In this document: positions 23,541 to 31,777 of the stretch, piece after piece
Position numbering within the stretch: the stretch's first letter is position 1
How the letters are laid out: every line of letters starts with the position of its first letter
DNA from: Streptomyces montanisoli
Lineage (GTDB): Bacteria > Actinomycetota > Actinomycetes > Streptomycetales > Streptomycetaceae
DNA: 35,750 bases
Assembly: GCF_017813245.1 (NCBI RefSeq)
Contig: NZ_JAGIQL010000063.1
Span: forward strand, 1 to 35,750
Direction of reading: 5' to 3'
Made by a program: the position numbers and the translations under genes
Notes under the pieces: generated by a model
Told to the model about the DNA's origin: nothing
Databases searched by the model: none
The model's input: the letters and a program-made list of their open reading frames with translations, nothing else

Positions 23541-24584
23541 TCAGCCGCGCCCCGCGAGCCACGCGTCCTCGGCCGCGTAATCGAACAGGCCGTCCCCGTA
23601 CGCCCGCGCCATGACGGGGAACGCGTCCCGCCAGTCGGCGTGGCGCGCCAGCCGCGCCGTGAGGTCCTCGACGGTCGCGGGCAGCGAGGCCGCGTAGCCG
23701 GTCACGGGACGGTAGCCGAGCACCTGCCGCGCCCGCGTCATGTCCGACACCACCGGGCGGGGCACCGACCAGGGCGTGTCCCCGACGTTCTCGGCCGGCG
23801 GTGCGCCGTCCACCAGCACCGTCTCGGTCTCGATGCCCATCACCCGGTCGATCTCCGCGCCGATCTCGGCCACCGTCGGGGTGTCGGGATCCGAGGCGTT
23901 CAGCACGCCCGCACCCGGGTGCAGTGCCGCCAGCCGGATCAGCTCCGCGACGTTCGACGTGTGCATTGGATGGAAGCGGCTCTGGCCGCCGTAGGCGAGC
24001 ACGCGCCGCCGCCGCCCGTCCAGCGCGCGCTTGACGAAGTACAGCTCGCGCGGGGTGCGGCAGTGCGGACCGTGGACGGCGCCCGCCCGCAGCACGGTGA
24101 CGGGCAGCCGGCCCGCCCCCGCGAGCAGCGCCTGTTCGAGCTGTACCTTGCGGGTGCCGTAGCTGGATCCGCCCGGCGCCACCGTGCGCTGCGTCTCGGG
24201 GATCGGCACCGGGTAGCGGGGGAAGCCGTCGGGCTCGCCCTGCGTGTCGAAGTTGCGCCCCTCGCCGTCCTCGTACACCGCCGTGGTGGAGATGACGACC
24301 GCGGAGCCGACGCGCCCCGCCGATCGGGCCAGCTGCGCCGCGTGCGTCTCGTCGAACGCCACCAGGTCCACGAGGACGTCGCACCCGTCCCCGATCACCG
24401 CGTCGAACGCGGCGTCGTCCGCGCGGTCCAGCGCCACCGCGCGCACCCCGTCGGGCCACGCCTCGTCCCTGCCGCCGCCGCGGGAGGCGGCCGTCACCTG
24501 CCAGCCGTCCGCCGCCAGCGCCGTCACCGCGGGCCGGCCGATCTGCCCGGCGGCCCCTATCACCACTGCGTTGCCTCGTGTCAT
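23541..24584 (-). CDS. NAD(P)-dependent epimerase/dehydratase (extended SDR)
   Basis: The 347-residue product has the extended-SDR Rossmann start VVIGAAGQIGRPAV (GxxGxxG, residues 9-15), an STTAVYED strand with the Ser/Thr position, and the catalytic YxxxK in SSYGTRK. The C-terminal half (VLNASDPDTPTVAEIG) is typical of sugar-nucleotide epimerase/reductase relatives. No sugar biosynthesis genes are near, so the substrate is open. The gene stands alone on the minus strand, between the antitoxin gene (convergent) and the Asp-box gene upstream, 163 bp away. Confidence 0.88.
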   Translation of the reverse strand: MTRGNAVVIGAAGQIGRPAVTALAADGWQVTAASRGGGRDEAWPDGVRAVALDRADDAAFDAVIGDGCDVLVDLVAFDETHAAQLARSAGRVGSAVVISTTAVYEDGEGRNFDTQGEPDGFPRYPVPIPETQRTVAPGGSSYGTRKVQLEQALLAGAGRLPVTVLRAGAVHGPHCRTPRELYFVKRALDGRRRRVLAYGGQSRFHPMHTSNVAELIRLAALHPGAGVLNASDPDTPTVAEIGAEIDRVMGIETETVLVDGAPPAENVGDTPWSVPRPVVSDMTRARQVLGYRPVTGYAASLPATVEDLTARLARHADWRDAFPVMARAYGDGLFDYAAEDAWLAGRG

Positions 24585-24715
24585 GCCGGGAACGCTACGG
24601 ACGCCTCGGCGGCCGCGGCAGGCGTGTTCGCCGGTCGCGGATCCGCTGTCAGCCGATACGTTCCCCGCGCCAGGGACCCGGCACGGGGAACGTGGTCAGC
24701 GGCTGCAGAGAGGAA

Positions 24716-24757
24716 GCCGTCACCTCAGTGCCGTCACCTCAGTGCCGTCACCTCAGC
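24716..24757. repeat. 14-bp repeat, three copies, over the stop codon of the Asp-box gene
   Basis: GCCGTCACCTCAGT occurs at 24716-24729 and 24730-24743, and with one end change at 24744-24757. The last copy holds the stop codon (TGA on the minus strand, 24748-24750). As 14 is not a multiple of 3, the copies put TGA in all three frames. Confidence 0.95.
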
Positions 24758-27405
24758 TCGCGTACGGGCATGGTGTAGATGCCCCGTCCGTGAGTGGCGG
24801 CGTACAGCTTCCCGTCGGGGCCGACCTCCAGTTGCAGCACGGCCACCGCCGGCAGGTCGCCGACGCGCTTCCACGCCGACGAGTGCGGACCGCGGTAGAC
24901 GACACCGAGGTCGGTGGCGACGGCGAGGCCCCCGCCCGGCAGGAACACCGCCGAGTCGGCCGGCACGTCGGGGAAGTCGCCGGACACGTCCTTCCAGGTC
25001 GTGCCCCCGTCCTTCGACTCGAAGACGTGGCCGACACCCGCGCCAGGCCCCTCCGTCCACTGGCGGGAGAAGCCGTTGACGGTCAGGTACACGTGCTGGG
25101 CGTCCTTGGGGTCGATCGCCAGGCTGCTCAGGTACCGGTTGGGCACCGTGCCCGTGACCGGCAGGCCGACCTGGTGCCAGCCGGTGCCGTCCGCGTTGCC
25201 GACGGCGATACCGCGCGTGAAACCCTGGCTGTCGCAGGGGCCGCACCAGGCGGCGTAGACCTTGCCGCCCGAGGACGCGACGGCCGTCGCCGTGTGGCCC
25301 TTGCCGAGGTCGAACGCGCTGGTCCACTCGGAGCCGCTGCGGATGGCGTAGCCCTTGCTCTGCACCCACACGTGGCGGCCGCCCGCGACCCACACGTCGC
25401 CGTTCTTGATGTCGGCCGACATCGGTGCGACGAACCGCGCCTCACCGCTCGCGCTGTCCGGCGGCGCCACGGAGTACGAGGTCGCCTTGGACGGGTCGTC
25501 CTCCCACGCGCCGTTGTTGACGCCGCAGTCCTGGGTGACCTGGATGTCGAGGTCGACGTACGCCTGGGCGATGTTGCAGCCGTTGGCGGGGTCGGTGATC
25601 GTCGTCGTGCCGTCGCCGCCGAAGTTGGAGCCCATGATGCGGTCGCCGGCGCGCAGTTCCGACTGGCCGTTGTCCTGGAGCCCGCCGGTGACGGAGACAC
25701 CGCCGCGGTGGGCGAGGTCCTTGCCGACGCCCACCGAGTAGTACTGGAGCGTGTCGATGGTGCCGTCGTTGAGGGACTTCCAGTCCGTGGCGTGCCCCGC
25801 GGCGTCCTTCGACCCGTTCAGCGGGCGGCGGTACGCGCCGCCGTCATTGCCCACGTAGACATAGGACTTGCCGTGGTAGCGGCCGATCGCGACACCGTGC
25901 TGGTCGGAGTGCGTCGTCTGGTTGCAGGTGCCCGTCTGCTCCGACGGGTCGATGCTCCAGCACGAGAAGCCGAAGTTCCAGTACGGGCCGACGGTCGACC
26001 AGTTGGACCCGCCGTCGGTGGACTCGAAGACCTCTTCGAGACCCGCGTACACGTGGCCCGAATCGCTCGGGTCCACGGCGAGGAACTGGTTGTACCAGGC
26101 CTGCACGCCGGGCATGAAGCCCGGGTCCGTGAGCGCGGAGCCCGAGGCGCTCAGCTTGTGGTAGTCGGCGGTCTTCGTCCACGGGCCGAACGGCGAGCCG
26201 GACTTCGACACGTAGATGCCCTCGAGCGAGCTGTCCGGGTTGTCGGAGAGCTGCTCGGGCGACTGGTCGATCGCGTAGTAGCGGGACCCGTCGGCGGACG
26301 CGGCGAAGGTGACCTCGCCGACGTCGTTCGGGCTCGTCGGCAGGTCGCCGAGGCCGGCCGTCACCTTCTGCCAGGTGCCGTCCTTCTTCGCGTAGAAGCC
26401 GTTGTAGTCGTCACCGCTGCGCCAGCCGACCGCGAGGAGCACCTTGGAGGGGTCCTTCGGGTCGACCGCGATGTCGTTGGTGATGTTCTTGTACGGGGCC
26501 TCGGGGTCGTTCGCCTTGGAGTGCCCGGGCAGGTAGTCGGGGTTCGGGGCGTACTCCAGCTTCCAGTGGCCCGAGAGGTGCCGCGTGGAGTGGCTCCACA
26601 CGCCCTCGCTCGTCGCCGCCCACACCTTGCCGTCGCCGAAGCGCAGCTGGTGGATGGTCGTGCTCTCCAGCTCGTCGCCGCCGACCCGGCTGCGCCGGGA
26701 GAACGTCCCGTGGTGCGGCCTCGACAGCACGTACACACCGGTGCCGAGGTACGCGTCCGCGTTGGTGGTCGCCTCGCCGGTGCCGAGCCACAGCCGGCCC
26801 GACGTGTCGAGGGCGAGCGCGCCGGTGGCCTGCGTGGGCAGCTTGTCGCTGATGGGCGTCCAGTGGCCGCCCCCGGTCCTGGACCGCCACACGCCACCGC
26901 CCGCGCTGCCCGCGTAGACGTAGCCGTCGTTGTCCGCCGCCATCGCGGCCATCCGGCCGGTGACGAATCCGGAGCCGCCGCTGGAGTTGGAGTCGATGTC
27001 CCGGTAGCGCGGGTCGTCCGAGTTGTAGGGCAGGTCCGTGATGTTCCGCCACTTGCCGCCGGTGCGGTGCAGCGACTGCAGGCTGTCCCACGCGGCACCG
27101 AAGGCGCCGGGCGCGACCACGCCGGGAGCGGTGCGGGCCTCGGCGAACTGCGCCGCGCCCTCGGCTATCTCGTCCGACTCGTTCCCGCCGTCGGGGTCGC
27201 CGCCGTCCTCGTCCTTGGCCGTCACGTTCGGTGTGAGGGCCCCGGCGGACGCGAGGCGCTGCTGGGCGACGCCGTCCATGGTGCGGGGGCCGAAAGGCTG
27301 GTGCTTGCCGCCCGGCGCGGCACTCGCCGGTAGGGCGATCAGCGCGGCGGACGCGGTGACGGCGCAGATCGTGAGCCATCGTCTCTTGCGGGTGGGTGAT
27401 GCCAC
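24748..27405 (-). CDS. Secreted Asp-box (BNR/sortilin-like) beta-propeller protein
   Basis: The 885-residue product begins with basic residues (RKRRW) and a Sec signal peptide (about 11-30, ending ALPASA). The mature part is a large repeat protein with Asp-boxes such as FESTDGGSNW and FESKDGGTTW, and repeated strands like VDPKDPSKVLLAVG, LAVDPSDSGHVYAG and LAIDPKDAQHVYLTV. This is the fold of VPS10/sortilin and xyloglucanase-type propellers. It likely acts outside the cell in binding or polysaccharide breakdown; catalytic Asp residues cannot be assigned. The start is GTG 27405 with SD GGGAGGAAG. A 255-bp gap separates it from the divergent cupredoxin gene and should hold both promoters. Confidence 0.85.
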   Translation of the reverse strand: MASPTRKRRWLTICAVTASAALIALPASAAPGGKHQPFGPRTMDGVAQQRLASAGALTPNVTAKDEDGGDPDGGNESDEIAEGAAQFAEARTAPGVVAPGAFGAAWDSLQSLHRTGGKWRNITDLPYNSDDPRYRDIDSNSSGGSGFVTGRMAAMAADNDGYVYAGSAGGGVWRSRTGGGHWTPISDKLPTQATGALALDTSGRLWLGTGEATTNADAYLGTGVYVLSRPHHGTFSRRSRVGGDELESTTIHQLRFGDGKVWAATSEGVWSHSTRHLSGHWKLEYAPNPDYLPGHSKANDPEAPYKNITNDIAVDPKDPSKVLLAVGWRSGDDYNGFYAKKDGTWQKVTAGLGDLPTSPNDVGEVTFAASADGSRYYAIDQSPEQLSDNPDSSLEGIYVSKSGSPFGPWTKTADYHKLSASGSALTDPGFMPGVQAWYNQFLAVDPSDSGHVYAGLEEVFESTDGGSNWSTVGPYWNFGFSCWSIDPSEQTGTCNQTTHSDQHGVAIGRYHGKSYVYVGNDGGAYRRPLNGSKDAAGHATDWKSLNDGTIDTLQYYSVGVGKDLAHRGGVSVTGGLQDNGQSELRAGDRIMGSNFGGDGTTTITDPANGCNIAQAYVDLDIQVTQDCGVNNGAWEDDPSKATSYSVAPPDSASGEARFVAPMSADIKNGDVWVAGGRHVWVQSKGYAIRSGSEWTSAFDLGKGHTATAVASSGGKVYAAWCGPCDSQGFTRGIAVGNADGTGWHQVGLPVTGTVPNRYLSSLAIDPKDAQHVYLTVNGFSRQWTEGPGAGVGHVFESKDGGTTWKDVSGDFPDVPADSAVFLPGGGLAVATDLGVVYRGPHSSAWKRVGDLPAVAVLQLEVGPDGKLYAATHGRGIYTMPVRELR

Positions 27406-27660
27406 CTTGCTTCCTCCCGAGGGTGCTATCTGGAATGGCGCGTTCAGACCTGATCACAACGCCGTTCACAAGTCGCCCGCCCGTACGAGGATTTGGGGCA
27501 AAATTGACGAGAACCTGCCACTGATGGCGGTGTGGTCCGTGCGGAACGGGGTTCGCGTGCCCTCGCGCGCGTACGCCCGAACGGCCCCGTGCGGTGGCCG
27601 CCCGGTGCGCCGCGGGGTGCACTGGTCGCGACCCTCCTCACCGGAAGACCCGGAGTGACC

Positions 27661-28110
27661 ATGCCGTTCCCGCCCCGCACCGGCGCAGCCGCGGCCGCGG
27701 CCTCGTGCGCCCTCGGCGTCCTCGCCCTCGCCGGCTGCTCAGGCGGCGGCAACGGCTCGTCCGGCACCAGCTCGGCCCCGGCCAGCGCCAAGACCACGCC
27801 CTCGGCGCCCTCGTCGTCCGCCGCGTCGTCCGCCACCAGTTCCGCGCCCGCGGCCGGCAAGGCGACCATCACCATCGACAACTTCCACTTCAAGCCGCCG
27901 AAGATGACGGTGAAGGCCGGGTCCACGGTCACCGTGACCAACAAGGACTCGACCGACCACACGGTCACGGCCACGGGCAGCGGCTCGTTCGACACCGGGC
28001 ACATCGCGCCCGGCGCGACGAAGACCTTCAAGGCCCCCGCCAAAGCGGGCTCTTACCCGTACGACTGTTCCATTCACCCCTTCATGAAGGGCACACTCAC
28101 CGTCAGTTGA
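27661..28110 (+). CDS. Cupredoxin lipoprotein, amicyanin-like
   Basis: The 149-residue product has a lipoprotein signal with lipobox LAGC (Cys26), a Ser/Thr/Ala-rich linker (about 27-65) and one cupredoxin domain (about 66-149). Type 1 copper ligands are His100 (TDHTVTA), Cys136, His139 and Met142. The C-S-I-H-P-F-M loop has the same C-x2-H-x2-M spacing as amicyanin (C-T-P-H-P-F-M). It should sit on the outer face of the membrane and carry electrons or bind copper. The SD GGAG is 6 nt before ATG. The next gene begins 11 bp after the stop, in one operon. Confidence 0.93.
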   Translation: MPFPPRTGAAAAAASCALGVLALAGCSGGGNGSSGTSSAPASAKTTPSAPSSSAASSATSSAPAAGKATITIDNFHFKPPKMTVKAGSTVTVTNKDSTDHTVTATGSGSFDTGHIAPGATKTFKAPAKAGSYPYDCSIHPFMKGTLTVS

Positions 28111-28121
28111 GGGGAGCAGTC

Positions 28122-28571
28122 ATGAGAGGCGACACACGCGCGGGGCGCTTCCCGCGCGGAACAGCACGCGTACTCGCCGCCGCCGGCCTCGCCGTCGACG
28201 CGTACATGCACGCCCATCTCGCCGACCGCTACGACGCGATCAGCGAGAGCATCAGCCAGGGGACCCTGTTCCGCATCGAGGCGGCGCTCGCCGCTCTCGC
28301 CGCGCTGCTCGTGCTCGTCTGGCGCCGGCGGCCCGTCGACCTGTTCGCCTGGGCCGTGGCGGCGGGCGGCCTGGCCCTGCTGCTCGTCTACCGCTACGTC
28401 GACGTGGGGACGCTCGGCCCGATCCCGGACATGTACGAGCCGATCTGGTACCGCGACAAGAACATCACGGTCGTCGCGCAGGCCGTCGCGATCCTCGCCA
28501 CCGTCTTCCTGCTGCTGTACCGCCCGGGCCGCGTACGCGCCCACGGCGGCGGCAGGCACGCCTCGTACTGA
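28122..28571 (+). CDS. Four-helix membrane protein coupled to the cupredoxin gene
   Basis: The 149-residue product has about four hydrophobic helices (near residues 15-30, 52-68, 73-92, 118-134) and conserved-looking His and Asp in the first loop (DAYMHAHLADRYDAI). I do not recognise a named family. It follows the cupredoxin lipoprotein by 11 bp with a GGGGAG SD, so both are made together; a role as membrane anchor, redox partner or copper handling protein is inference from context only. Confidence 0.78.
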   Translation: MRGDTRAGRFPRGTARVLAAAGLAVDAYMHAHLADRYDAISESISQGTLFRIEAALAALAALLVLVWRRRPVDLFAWAVAAGGLALLLVYRYVDVGTLGPIPDMYEPIWYRDKNITVVAQAVAILATVFLLLYRPGRVRAHGGGRHASY

Positions 28572-28610
28572 CCACCGCGGATCGACGCCCCGCGACGCCC
28601 CGCGGCCCGT

Positions 28611-28647
28611 CGCGCGCCCGCGCGCCCGCGCCCGCGGCGCGCGCTTT
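28611..28647 (+). terminator. Possible terminator of the cupredoxin operon
   Basis: CGCGCGC (28611-28617) pairs with GCGCGCG (28637-28643), followed by TTT, about 40 bp after the operon end. The rest of the gap to 28829 holds a TAGTGT hexamer (28747-28752) that could be a -10 box for the next gene, without a clear -35. Confidence 0.4.
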
Positions 28648-28829
28648 CGCACGCGCCGGTGTGACAGTCGATCCGGCGCTGTGAAAAGGGAGTTCCGTTC
28701 CCGATCGGTAACGTCACCTGGGCAGTCCGCGTGCCGCCGCGCGGAGTAGTGTGAATGCGTCGGCGGCAGGGGGTCGCCGAACATCTCCGGTCCCGGCCGG
28801 ACGGGTGGGTGGAGGTGGGACAACGATCG

Positions 28830-29051
28830 ATGTCCGATACAGACAACTCGTCCGCGAGCCCGGTGGGAGCAATCGGGCGCATCACCGTCCCCATCCCGCA
28901 GGACGGTTTCGGCGAGGTACTGGTGGCCGTACGGGGCGGCTCCGAGGCCTATGCGGCCTGGGCGGAACAGCCGATCGGCAAACACATCCGGGTGATGGTC
29001 ACCGAGTGCATCTCGGCACGCTCGGTGATCGTGGAGCCCCTTCCCCTCTGA
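28830..29051 (+). CDS. Small NfeD-like OB-fold protein
   Basis: The 73-residue soluble product has strands IGRITVPIPQDGFGEVLVAVRG, IGKHIRVMVTECISARSVIVEPL that follow the pattern of the C-terminal OB-fold of NfeD/YuaF proteins. No membrane segment is present. It lies 34 bp before an SPFH/flotillin gene, the classic partner of NfeD proteins, which supports the call. The start ATG 28830 has GGAGG at a long distance (about 13 nt); an in-frame GTG nearby upstream is an alternative. Confidence 0.7.
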   Translation: MSDTDNSSASPVGAIGRITVPIPQDGFGEVLVAVRGGSEAYAAWAEQPIGKHIRVMVTECISARSVIVEPLPL

Positions 29052-29085
29052 CCACCGACCACATGTATGCGACAGGAGTCCTCTC

Positions 29086-30345
29086 ATGTTGTTCTGGCGT
29101 GTTCCCGCGCCCAACGAGGCGATGCTCATCTCCGGCTCCAAACGGCGGCGGGACGACACCCAATTCCGCATCGTCACCGGGCACGGCAGCTTCGTGCTGC
29201 CGGTCAAGCAGAAGGCCCGCATGCTGTCGCTCGCGCTGCGCGAGGCCGAGATCGCCGAGGAGTGCGTCACCCAGCAGGGCATCCTGCTGACCGTCCGTGC
29301 CGTCGCCGTCTTCAAGGTCGGCGACGACGCGGTGTCGATCGCCAACGCCGCGCGCAGGTTCCTCACCGAGCAGGACCGCATGGAGGAGCTGGTCGGACGG
29401 ATCTTCGCGGGCCACCTGCGGTCCATCATCGGCGGTCTCACCGTCGAGCAGATCATCCGGGAGCGCGACAGGGTCTCCCAGGAGGTCAAGGCGGGCAGCC
29501 ACAGCGAGATGGAGAAGCTCGGCATCGTCGTCGACGCCCTCCAGATCCAGGAGATCGCCGACGCCACCGGCTACATCGAGAACCTCGCGGCGCCGCACGC
29601 CGCCGCCGTCGCGAGCCAGGCACGTATCGCCGCCGCGCGCGCCGACCAGCAGGCCGCCGAGCGCGAGCAGGAGGCCGCCGCGCTTAAGGCCGCCTACGAG
29701 CGTGACACGGCGATCAAGCGCGCCGGGTTCCAGGCGGAGACGGAGCAGGCGGCGGCGCGCGCGAGCCAGGCGGGACCACTCGCCCAGGCCACCGCGTCGC
29801 ACCAGGTCATCGACGCGCAGACGGAGCTGGCCGAGCGGCAGGCCAGGCTCGCCGCGCAGCGCCTGGAGGCCGAGGTCAGGCGCCCCGCGGACGCCGAGGC
29901 CTACCGGCAGCGGACGCTGGCCGAGGCCAACCGCGACCGTGCGAAGGCCGAGGCGGACGGCAACGCGTACGCGGAGCGCACGCTCGCCCAGGCGCAGGCC
30001 GACGCGAACGCGGCACGCGCCGAGTCCCTGAAGAACGGCAACCAGGAGGTCATCGCGGCCAACCGCGTGGTCGAGGTCCTGCCGGAGCTCGCCGAGGCGG
30101 CCGCCAAGGGCATGCAGGGCGCGAACCTGACCGTGCTCAACGGCACGGACGGGCTGAACGAGATGGTGGCGGGCCTGGTCAGCCAGGGCATGGCCATCCT
30201 CAACACGCTCAGGGCGCAGACGGGCGGCGGCCAGGGCGGCAACGACCGCGGCGGCGACACCGCGCCCGGCTCCGCGCTCCAGACCCGTGAGCAGTCGCGC
30301 AACGGCTCCGCCGCGCCCGCGCGCATGGGCGACTCCGAGGACTGA
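29086..30345 (+). CDS. SPFH/flotillin-like protein
   Basis: The 419-residue product begins MLFWRVPAPNEAMLISG and carries an SPFH/band-7 domain (about 10-180; GSFVLPVKQKARMLSL, LTVRAVAVFKVGDD). A long Ala/Glu/Arg/Gln coiled coil (about 185-310) follows, then a small hydrophobic segment (VAGLVSQGMAILNTL) and a Gly-rich tail. The usual N-terminal membrane hairpin is missing, so it probably binds membranes peripherally or by lipid modification. Flotillins organise membrane domains and rings. The SD AGGAG is at 7 nt. It forms an operon with the upstream NfeD-like gene. Confidence 0.9.
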   Translation: MLFWRVPAPNEAMLISGSKRRRDDTQFRIVTGHGSFVLPVKQKARMLSLALREAEIAEECVTQQGILLTVRAVAVFKVGDDAVSIANAARRFLTEQDRMEELVGRIFAGHLRSIIGGLTVEQIIRERDRVSQEVKAGSHSEMEKLGIVVDALQIQEIADATGYIENLAAPHAAAVASQARIAAARADQQAAEREQEAAALKAAYERDTAIKRAGFQAETEQAAARASQAGPLAQATASHQVIDAQTELAERQARLAAQRLEAEVRRPADAEAYRQRTLAEANRDRAKAEADGNAYAERTLAQAQADANAARAESLKNGNQEVIAANRVVEVLPELAEAAAKGMQGANLTVLNGTDGLNEMVAGLVSQGMAILNTLRAQTGGGQGGNDRGGDTAPGSALQTREQSRNGSAAPARMGDSED

Positions 30346-30393
30346 CCCACCGCTCGCGTACGCGGCTTCCGTCGCCGTGCCGGCCTGCGTGGC

Positions 30394-30552
30394 TCAGCGG
30401 CTACGGGTGGCGATCATGCCCATCGTGACCATCCCCAGCACCACCCAGCCGAACCACAGCCACCCGCTGCTGCCGAGCGCCACCGTGTACGCGGTGACCA
30501 CCACAAGGGCGATCACGGTGATCACACCCATGCTCTTCGTGGATCCGGACAT
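30394..30552 (-). CDS. Small two-helix membrane protein, 52 residues
   Basis: The product is short, with two hydrophobic helices (VITVIALVVVTAYTVAL and WLWFGWVVLGMVTMGMIA) and polar ends, and no recognised family. ATG 30552 is preceded by a strong SD (GGAGGAGG) at suitable distance, which excludes longer starts. It lies downstream of the CtaG-like gene on the same strand, separated by 118 bp that contain a triple 17-bp repeat. Confidence 0.72.
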   Translation of the reverse strand: MSGSTKSMGVITVIALVVVTAYTVALGSSGWLWFGWVVLGMVTMGMIATRSR

Positions 30553-30610
30553 CGACGTCCTCCTCCCGGCCCGACCGTGCCTCCATACTCGCCCGGCGGG
30601 GGCCCGCGGC

Positions 30611-30661
30611 GCCACCGTCCGAGGACGGCCACCGTCCACGAACGGCCACCGTCCGAGGACG
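30611..30661. repeat. 17-bp repeat, three tandem copies, each with a small hairpin
   Basis: Units at 30611-30627, 30628-30644 and 30645-30661 share GCCACCGTCC; the first and third are identical (ending GAGGACG), the second differs at three sites. Identical units contain CCGTCC-GA-GGACG, a short inverted repeat. They begin 9 bp past the CtaG-like stop. Confidence 0.95.
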
Positions 30662-30670
30662 ATCGGGCGG

Positions 30671-31624
30671 CTACCGCCCGCGCGCCTGGAGCGCCGCCAG
30701 GTAGTCGTTGTACGCGGCGAGCTCCTTGTCGCCGTCCCGGTCGGCGGCCCGGTCCGTGCGGCGCGCCTGCCGCTGGTCGGACTTGTACCACTGGAAGACG
30801 AGCGAGATCAGCACCAGCACCGACGGCACCTCGCTGAAGGCCCAGGCGATGCCGCCCGCCGCCGTCTGGTCGGACAGCGCGTCGATGCCGAGCGACGCCG
30901 CGGGGTGCTTGTACACGTTGACCATCGGCTCGCTCGCCATCATCAGCGCGATGCCGAAGAAGGCGTGGAACGGCATCCCGGCGAACAGTTCGAGGATCCG
31001 CATCAGGTAGCCCGACCTGTGCGGCCCCGGGTCGATGCCCATGATCGGCCAGAAGAACAGCAGGCCCACCGCGAGGAAGTGCACCATCATCGCGATGTGC
31101 CCCACCTCGGAGCTCATCAGGAAGTCGAAGATGGGCGTGAAGTACAGGCCGTAGAGGCTCGCGATGAAGATCGGGATCGTGAACCCCGGGTGCGAGACCA
31201 CCCGCACGAACCTGCTGTGCAGCAGCATCAGCAGCAGCTCGCGCGGCCCCTTGCTGCCGCGCCTGGCCGCTACGGGCAGGGCGCGCAGCGCCAGCGTCAC
31301 GGGAGCGCCGAGCAGCAGCAGGATCGGCGAGACCATGCTGATGATCATGTGCTGGATCATGTGCACGCTGAACATGACCATGCCGTAGGTGTTCAGGCCC
31401 GTGCACATCGTCAGGCCGACCGTCAGGACGCCGAGGAAGAACGCGACCTGCCGTCCGACCGGCCACGCGTCCCCGCGTCGCACCAGCCGCGCCACGCCCC
31501 ATCCGTACAGTACGAGGGCCAGGCAGCAGCCCACGAGGAAGAACGGGTCGGAGGCGTACGCGAACGCACGGCCCAGCGTGAACGGCGGCAGATCCGTCAT
31601 CATGCCGTGCATGCCGTGATCCAT
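30671..31624 (-). CDS. CtaG-like cytochrome c oxidase assembly protein (Caa3_CtaG)
   Basis: The 317-residue product starts with a His/Met-rich segment (MDHGMHGMM), then has about seven membrane helices: DPFFLVGCCLALVLYGWGVA, VAFFLGVLTVGLTMC, MFSVHMIQHMIISMVSPILL, FTIPIFIASLYGLYF, VGHIAMMVHFLAVGLLFFW, FAGMPFHAFFGIALMM and VPSVLVLISLVFQW. This is the Caa3_CtaG family tied to copper-dependent oxidase assembly; many actinobacterial copies are linked to copper supply. Conserved His in HMIQH and MPFHAFFG could bind copper. ATG 31624 has GGAG at 8 nt. Confidence 0.92.
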   Translation of the reverse strand: MDHGMHGMMTDLPPFTLGRAFAYASDPFFLVGCCLALVLYGWGVARLVRRGDAWPVGRQVAFFLGVLTVGLTMCTGLNTYGMVMFSVHMIQHMIISMVSPILLLLGAPVTLALRALPVAARRGSKGPRELLLMLLHSRFVRVVSHPGFTIPIFIASLYGLYFTPIFDFLMSSEVGHIAMMVHFLAVGLLFFWPIMGIDPGPHRSGYLMRILELFAGMPFHAFFGIALMMASEPMVNVYKHPAASLGIDALSDQTAAGGIAWAFSEVPSVLVLISLVFQWYKSDQRQARRTDRAADRDGDKELAAYNDYLAALQARGR

Positions 31625-31678
31625 CCGCGTGCTCCATGGGGGGCGTGTTTCGTACCTGATGTCCGCCACCAGACTAGA

Positions 31679-31712
31679 ACCGCCCCCGGCCGCTGCCGCG
31701 GGCGGGGGCGGT
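31679..31712 (-). terminator. Terminator after pfkA
   Basis: A perfect 10-bp stem (31679-31688 with 31703-31712) closes a 14-nt loop between the pfkA stop and the CtaG-like start, both on the minus strand. Confidence 0.75.
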
Positions 31713-31777
31713 ACCGGGAGCGGCGGGGCCGGGCCGGCGCCGGAGGCGCGGCCGGAGGCGCCGTCAGGGGCGTGCCG

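Noticed and set aside
24244..27333. 1029-residue plus-strand frame opposite the propeller gene
   Set aside because: It is a frame shadow rich in Arg/Val/Ala; the minus strand has signal peptide and Asp-boxes.
30370..30410. tRNA-like stretch near GGCTCAGCGG
   Set aside because: No cloverleaf arms or T-loop GTTCRA motif can be found around it; it is the end of a small membrane-protein gene.
30611..30661. Replication or plasmid iterons
   Set aside because: Only three short copies, no AT-rich zone, no rep gene nearby.
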